NCBI GenBank assembly: GCA_010672825.2
Contig: JAAHFU020000004.1
Span: forward strand, 1-64,000
Reading direction: 5' to 3'
Origin: Leptolyngbya sp. SIO1E4
GTDB taxonomy: Bacteria; Cyanobacteriota; Cyanobacteriia; Phormidesmidales; Phormidesmidaceae
DNA length: 64,000 nt
Shown: piece by piece, positions 60,346 through 64,000 of the stretch
Position numbering within the stretch: the stretch's first letter is position 1
Layout: each line of letters opens with the position of its first letter
Notes under the pieces: generated by a model
Database searches by the model: none
Seen by the model: the letters and a program-made list of their open reading frames with translations, nothing else
What the model was told of the DNA's origin: nothing
Program-made: the position numbers and the translations under genes

Positions 60346-62457
60346 ATGGTTTATTCTTGGCGTACTTATTGGATTTCGGCCTGGTTAGCCCTTTCAACAG
60401 GTAGCCTCGCAAGTGCAGCCCATGCCACCCCCCTAGATGCGCATCCAGATTCTCTTTCCGAGCCATCAACGATTGACAGCCTGGCAGAGGTCACCGCCGT
60501 CTCAGAGGCTGCGACTAACCGCCCACAGTCTACGAGTGCGGCTGATTTAGAAACCGCTCAAGCCCCCGCGATCGCCTATCTGCTGCCCCAAACGGTTCCT
60601 GACAAGGCTTTTGTAAGAACCCCCGTTGCGCCAGAGGCCGCCACGATCTCTATCACCTCGAGTGCAGTTCCGTTAACCGCAGACGCATTGGCCGATCCAT
60701 GGGCAACCAAAACCTCCCGCGTTACCCTCAATGTCACCCTAGACGGGCTACCCTCTGCCCCAGACAACGACGGCGGTATCTACCTGGCTCAGCAGGGAGT
60801 GCCCCCTATCGATCAAGCCCCTCCCATTGATGACCTGCAACGAATTCCCGAAGCACCCGAACCAGAGGCCGAACCCCTGCCGACACTCCCTTCTCCCGAA
60901 GAGCTGCTCGGCCCAGAGTTTCCCTCCCCAGAGAATGAACTGGATGTTCCTTTCGACGAAGACACCTTCACCGTTGGGCGCTTTGAAGTCTTGGGGAGCA
61001 CTGTCTTTTCAGACGAAGAATTGGCCGAAGTCACCGCCCCCTTTACGGGGCGTCCCTTAACCTTTGACGAAGTTCTGGAGGTGGAAGCGGCGATTACCCA
61101 ACTCTATATAGACGAGGGCTATATCACCTCTGGGGCGATTGTCCCCCTTCAAACGTTTCAAGATGGGGGAGTTGCTGAGATTCAAGTGATTGAAGGCAGT
61201 CTTGAAGATATCCAGATTACGGGGACTCGACGGTTGCACCCGGGCTATGTAAGCAGTCGTATTGGAGTAGGAGCATCCGCTCCTTTGAATATCGATCGCC
61301 TCCTGGAACGTCTCCAACTGCTGCAACTCGATCCGCTCATTGACACCATCTCCGCTGATTTACAGGCCGGTACTCGACCCGGCTTAAATCTATTAGTCGT
61401 GTCAGTTGATGAGGCCAATAGCTTCGATATCAGCTACCGTTTCGACAACAACCGTTCTCCCGCGGTGGGCACTGCCCGTCATCAATTCCGGCTCACAGAA
61501 GGCAACCTGTCGGGATTGGGCGATCGCCTCAGCATTGGATACACCCTCACAGAGGGAAGCGACGGCGTTGACCTTGACTATACGCTGCCGCTGAATCCTT
61601 ACAATGGCACTTTGAGGTTTGTGGCGAACTTCAGCGGCAATAACGTGGTTGAAGAGCCCTTCGATGTCTTGGAAATTGGTTCGGACTCGGACTTATTTGA
61701 ACTCACGTTGCGGCAGCCTCTATTAGAAACCCCTACTCAAGAATTTACGTTGGGGCTATCGGCCTCTCACCAGAGGAGTCAAACATCAGTCGGGCTTGAT
61801 GATATTGGTCCCTTTCCGCTGTCTGAAGGGGCCGATGATGAGGGGCGCACCAGGGTTTCAGCACTGCGCTTTTTTCAGGAATGGACGCTGCGGAACAGTG
61901 AGCAGGTTATTGCCTTGCGATCGCAGTTTAGTTTGGGCCTCGATTGGTTGGATGCCACGGTCAATGAAGCCGGACCCGATAGCCGCTTCTTTGCCTGGCA
62001 AGGGCAGGGACAATGGGCCCGATCGCTAGGCCCCGATTCATTGCTGTTGGTTAGAGGAGGGGTTCAATTCACTCCGGATTCACTGCTGACGCTGGAGCGG
62101 TTTGGCTTGGGCGGTCAAGCCACTGTGCGCGGCTATCGTCAGGATCAGCTGTTGACAGACAACGGGATCTTGGCAGCTGCGGAAGTGCGCTTGCCAATAT
62201 GGCGCGAACCTGAGAACAATATCCTATTACGATTGGCCCCTTTTATCGACGTTGGCTACGGGTGGAATAACGGGGGTGATACCCCAGACCCTGATATGCT
62301 GCTGGGCATTGGGACGGGGCTGATACTCGACATCGATGATGGCCTGACGGCTCGGTTCGATTGGGGCATCCCGCTGATTTCAGTCGATGCAGATCGAGAT
62401 ACCCTCCAAGAACGGGGCCTCTACTTCTCGCTAGGGCTATCGTTTTTGACTCAGTAG
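60346..62457 (+). CDS. TpsB outer-membrane transporter (ShlB/FhaC/HecB family)
   Basis: 703 residues from ATG at 60346 (MVYSWRTYWISAWLALSTGS) with GAGAGG upstream; a GTG at 60313 would add 11 residues. Signal peptide to about ASAAHA. A Pro/Glu-rich ~180-residue spacer precedes the POTRA-2 domain (RFEVLGSTVFSDEELAEVTA, ITQLYIDEGYITSGAIVPLQ, VIEGSLEDIQITGTRRL) and a C-terminal ~380-residue beta-barrel with the conserved RFGLGGQATVRGYRQDQLL of the barrel lid-lock and a terminal YFSLGLSFLTQ. It secretes a TPS exoprotein, most simply the haemagglutinin at 48394-51387, though the two genes are in opposite operons 9 kb apart. Confidence 0.9.
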   Translation: MVYSWRTYWISAWLALSTGSLASAAHATPLDAHPDSLSEPSTIDSLAEVTAVSEAATNRPQSTSAADLETAQAPAIAYLLPQTVPDKAFVRTPVAPEAATISITSSAVPLTADALADPWATKTSRVTLNVTLDGLPSAPDNDGGIYLAQQGVPPIDQAPPIDDLQRIPEAPEPEAEPLPTLPSPEELLGPEFPSPENELDVPFDEDTFTVGRFEVLGSTVFSDEELAEVTAPFTGRPLTFDEVLEVEAAITQLYIDEGYITSGAIVPLQTFQDGGVAEIQVIEGSLEDIQITGTRRLHPGYVSSRIGVGASAPLNIDRLLERLQLLQLDPLIDTISADLQAGTRPGLNLLVVSVDEANSFDISYRFDNNRSPAVGTARHQFRLTEGNLSGLGDRLSIGYTLTEGSDGVDLDYTLPLNPYNGTLRFVANFSGNNVVEEPFDVLEIGSDSDLFELTLRQPLLETPTQEFTLGLSASHQRSQTSVGLDDIGPFPLSEGADDEGRTRVSALRFFQEWTLRNSEQVIALRSQFSLGLDWLDATVNEAGPDSRFFAWQGQGQWARSLGPDSLLLVRGGVQFTPDSLLTLERFGLGGQATVRGYRQDQLLTDNGILAAAEVRLPIWREPENNILLRLAPFIDVGYGWNNGGDTPDPDMLLGIGTGLILDIDDGLTARFDWGIPLISVDADRDTLQERGLYFSLGLSFLTQ

Positions 62458-62552
62458 GCCGCTGGCAGACATCCTGAATGGCCCTTAATCTTAGGGATCC
62501 TTCATTGAGCAGAGAAAGCAAACAGGGAATAAACGTAGCCAAAACGGTGCCG

Positions 62553-62598
62553 CAATAGGGGCTAGGGGTCTGGGGTTTGGGGTCTAGGGTAGGGTTGA
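62553..62598 (-). repeat. Heptad-repeat fragment of the dispersed repeat
   Basis: On the minus strand ACCCTACCCTAGACCCCAAA continues as CCCCAGACCCCTAGCCCC, the same telomere-like heptads as the core of the 92-bp repeats, without their flanking arms. Confidence 0.6.
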
Positions 62599-62846
62599 TT
62601 CATTCAACAGAGAAAAATATCCTCAATACCTGCTGAGGCGACTAACCTCTGCCAAACTTCCCATGACTCAACCAATCGTCAGCTGGAACCCACCGTTCCA
62701 TCCACCTCACGCCCCCTCCTTTCCGCGAGGTCCAGGACGGCGAACCTGGTTGACGGGGTCTGGGGGTAGCGAAATACCCCCAGTCAACCTCACAACGCGT
62801 CACCAGAATCGCCGTCTTACCGCCCTGACCAAAGCCGTTATCTATA

Positions 62847-62930
62847 GCGGTTTGCATGTGGATAATGCCCACCCTAGACCCTAGACCCTGTCTTGACCCA
62901 GATGTGCTGGACTCACCTGAACAAGGCCAT
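62847..62930 (+). repeat. Dispersed 92-bp repeat, copy C
   Basis: Begins GCGGTTTGCATGTGGATAAT, has CCCTAGACCCTAGACCCTG heptads and ends CTGAACAAGGCCAT. It is more diverged in the left arm than copies A and B, while the right arm (TTGACCCAGATGTGCTGGAC) is nearly identical. Confidence 0.85.
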
Positions 62931-62979
62931 ATCTCTCTAAGCGGTGTCAATACAATTTCCTTTTGCTAGAGAATCATCC

Positions 62980-64000
62980 CTAGGGGTCTAGGGCGAGTAC
63001 TTCATCAGAGTGAGAAACGCAGGAAACAAGAAGGCTCTGAGGGATGCGAGGGGGCTCGGCCTCTTCAAGTGCGGCCAGGCGATCGCTTACGTACTCTATC
63101 AAAATGGGCTGTACTGTAAAGCGATTCCCAATTTTTGCCAGCGGTATCTGTCGTTCTAAATTGTCTAGAATCTCTGGAACTCTTTTTTGAGCGAAGGGTG
63201 AGCGCATGCTTTCTCTTAAGCTGGCGATTGAGGTCGGCTTTTGGTGAATGGCAAACTGGTACATAATTTCTTTCTGCCTATCGGATAGGCGGGTAAAGTG
63301 CCAATCTAGTAAGTTGCGGATTTTGCCAAACACCATCAAACCCTGTTCTAAGAAGCCAGGTAAGCTGCCATCAAATCGTCTGAGTAAATGCCCAGCCACT
63401 GATTCCAGCAGCGAGGGGTTGCCGCCGTAGACAGAAACCAGAGTATCCCAGTCTTGAACCGAGCCATAAAAAGCTGAGCTGTGAGCCCGACCAATCGTTT
63501 GAAAAACGGTTTGCACAGCCGCTTGATCGAGACCTCCTAAATTCAGCGATCGCACTGGCTGCAGCCCTTCCATTTCTTCAATGTCTCTAAGCTTCTCCCG
63601 GCTCATTAGCAGCACGCAGCTTTGATGAGCCGTTTCCCCTAACCGTCGAAAGAGCTCCTCATAGCCCTCATAGCCCGCCCGATAGCAGCCCGCGCGATCG
63701 CCACCCTGCAAAATCGACTCGGCGTTATCTAAAATCAACAAACATCGGTGTTGCCTCAGATACTGCAAAAGCTGGGTCACTAACCCTTCAGTGGTTTCCG
63801 GTAAAGGGGTCGCCTGATGGTTGGGGATGAAGGTGAGCAGTTTGGTCAATAAGGCATTAGGCAACAGGGCATCTAGCCGTCGCCAGATTAGATACTCAAA
63901 ATCTGCTTGAACGCGGTTGGCCAACTGCGATGACAGCGCTGTTTTATCCAGAGCACCCCTAACCAGACGAGTTTTGCCGATGCCTGCCAGTCCGGCGATG
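62980..64000 (-). CDS. NB-ARC/STAND NTPase, C-terminal part (continues beyond window)
   Basis: The frame is open to the right edge: residues read leftward from 63999 begin IAGLAGIGKTRLVRGALDKT, which is the P-loop, so the gene starts outside the window. Walker B is RCLLILDNAESIL; the sensor-like LMSREKLRDIEE and GGNPSLLESVAGHLLRRFDG complete an NB-ARC core, followed by a winged-helix-like region (LSDRQKEIMYQFAIHQKPTS) and the end. STAND NTPases act as signal-integrating switches. Here the protein stops after the NB-ARC/winged-helix part without a WD40 or TPR sensor (ending SHSDEVLALDP), unless the sensor is N-terminal. Confidence 0.8.
   Translation of the reverse strand, partial: IAGLAGIGKTRLVRGALDKTALSSQLANRVQADFEYLIWRRLDALLPNALLTKLLTFIPNHQATPLPETTEGLVTQLLQYLRQHRCLLILDNAESILQGGDRAGCYRAGYEGYEELFRRLGETAHQSCVLLMSREKLRDIEEMEGLQPVRSLNLGGLDQAAVQTVFQTIGRAHSSAFYGSVQDWDTLVSVYGGNPSLLESVAGHLLRRFDGSLPGFLEQGLMVFGKIRNLLDWHFTRLSDRQKEIMYQFAIHQKPTSIASLRESMRSPFAQKRVPEILDNLERQIPLAKIGNRFTVQPILIEYVSDRLAALEEAEPPRIPQSLLVSCVSHSDEVLALDP

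Larger units (their letters stand above)
62458..62979. other. Repeat-rich spacer after tpsB
   Basis: Non-coding as far as I can see. It contains the heptad fragment at 62553 and repeat copy C at 62847. Frames on both strands through 62642-62950 lack motifs and ribosome binding sites. Confidence 0.45.

Overview
The window looks like a chromosomal segment of a non-heterocystous cyanobacterium. The HIP1 octamer GCGATCGC and its variants recur throughout, and the gene content is cyanobacterial: an NdhD subunit, a 4-hydroxybenzoate prenyltransferase of the plastoquinone type, a cyanobacterial-style ArsC, CHAT/CHASE2/DUF1822/DUF928 genes and NB-ARC proteins. No tRNA, rRNA or CRISPR array was seen. 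All calls were made by eye from motifs and family memory; no database search was run.

Layout. Bases 1-11400 are a mosaic of ordinary genes (a MlaF-like ABC ATPase, an enoyl-reductase-like MDR protein plus a Coq4-like protein divergent from a TetR regulator, a large MscS channel, UbiA/PlqA, a secreted hypothetical) separated by dead insertion-sequence fragments (Tn5-like, IS1 family with both ends visible, IS630-like). Bases 11619-25489 form one leftward operon for a polyunsaturated-fatty-acid/heterocyst-glycolipid type iterative synthase: small membrane peptide, PfaD-like enoyl reductase, KS-AT-ACP, KR, KS-CLF, AT/DH-DH. Its acyltransferase domain is split over two reading frames at a run of seven C.

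Bases 26189-27937 hold a solitary ndhD. Bases 28872-33036 are an arsenic/mercury resistance island (arsR, a PstS-type binding lipoprotein, acr3, arsC, a merF with an amber stop, and a CopZ-like gene truncated by a 39-bp fusion of two IS ends). Bases 33418-39695 carry a DUF4157 protein, a stand-alone I9-like protease inhibitor, a leaderless subtilase, and a leaderless LysM-chitinase-astacin-LysM protein followed by a YbaY-like protein.

Bases 40603-46990 are a compact four-gene leftward operon: two paralogous dynamin/YfjP-like GTPases, a protein joining a TIR domain lacking its catalytic glutamate to a formylglycine-enzyme-like domain, and a stand-alone TIR protein that keeps the glutamate. It reads as a biological-conflict (probably anti-phage) system and is my leading candidate for something undescribed. 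A small double-PAS protein follows.

Bases 48394-62457 form a divergently arranged CHAT-protease/two-partner-secretion locus. The leftward genes are a sigma-like factor, DUF1822, CHAT-CHASE2, DUF928 and a TpsA haemagglutinin; the rightward genes are a TPR-CHAT protein and the TpsB transporter. The window ends inside an NB-ARC NTPase gene. Two families of dispersed non-coding repeats are scattered between 34.5 and 63 kb.
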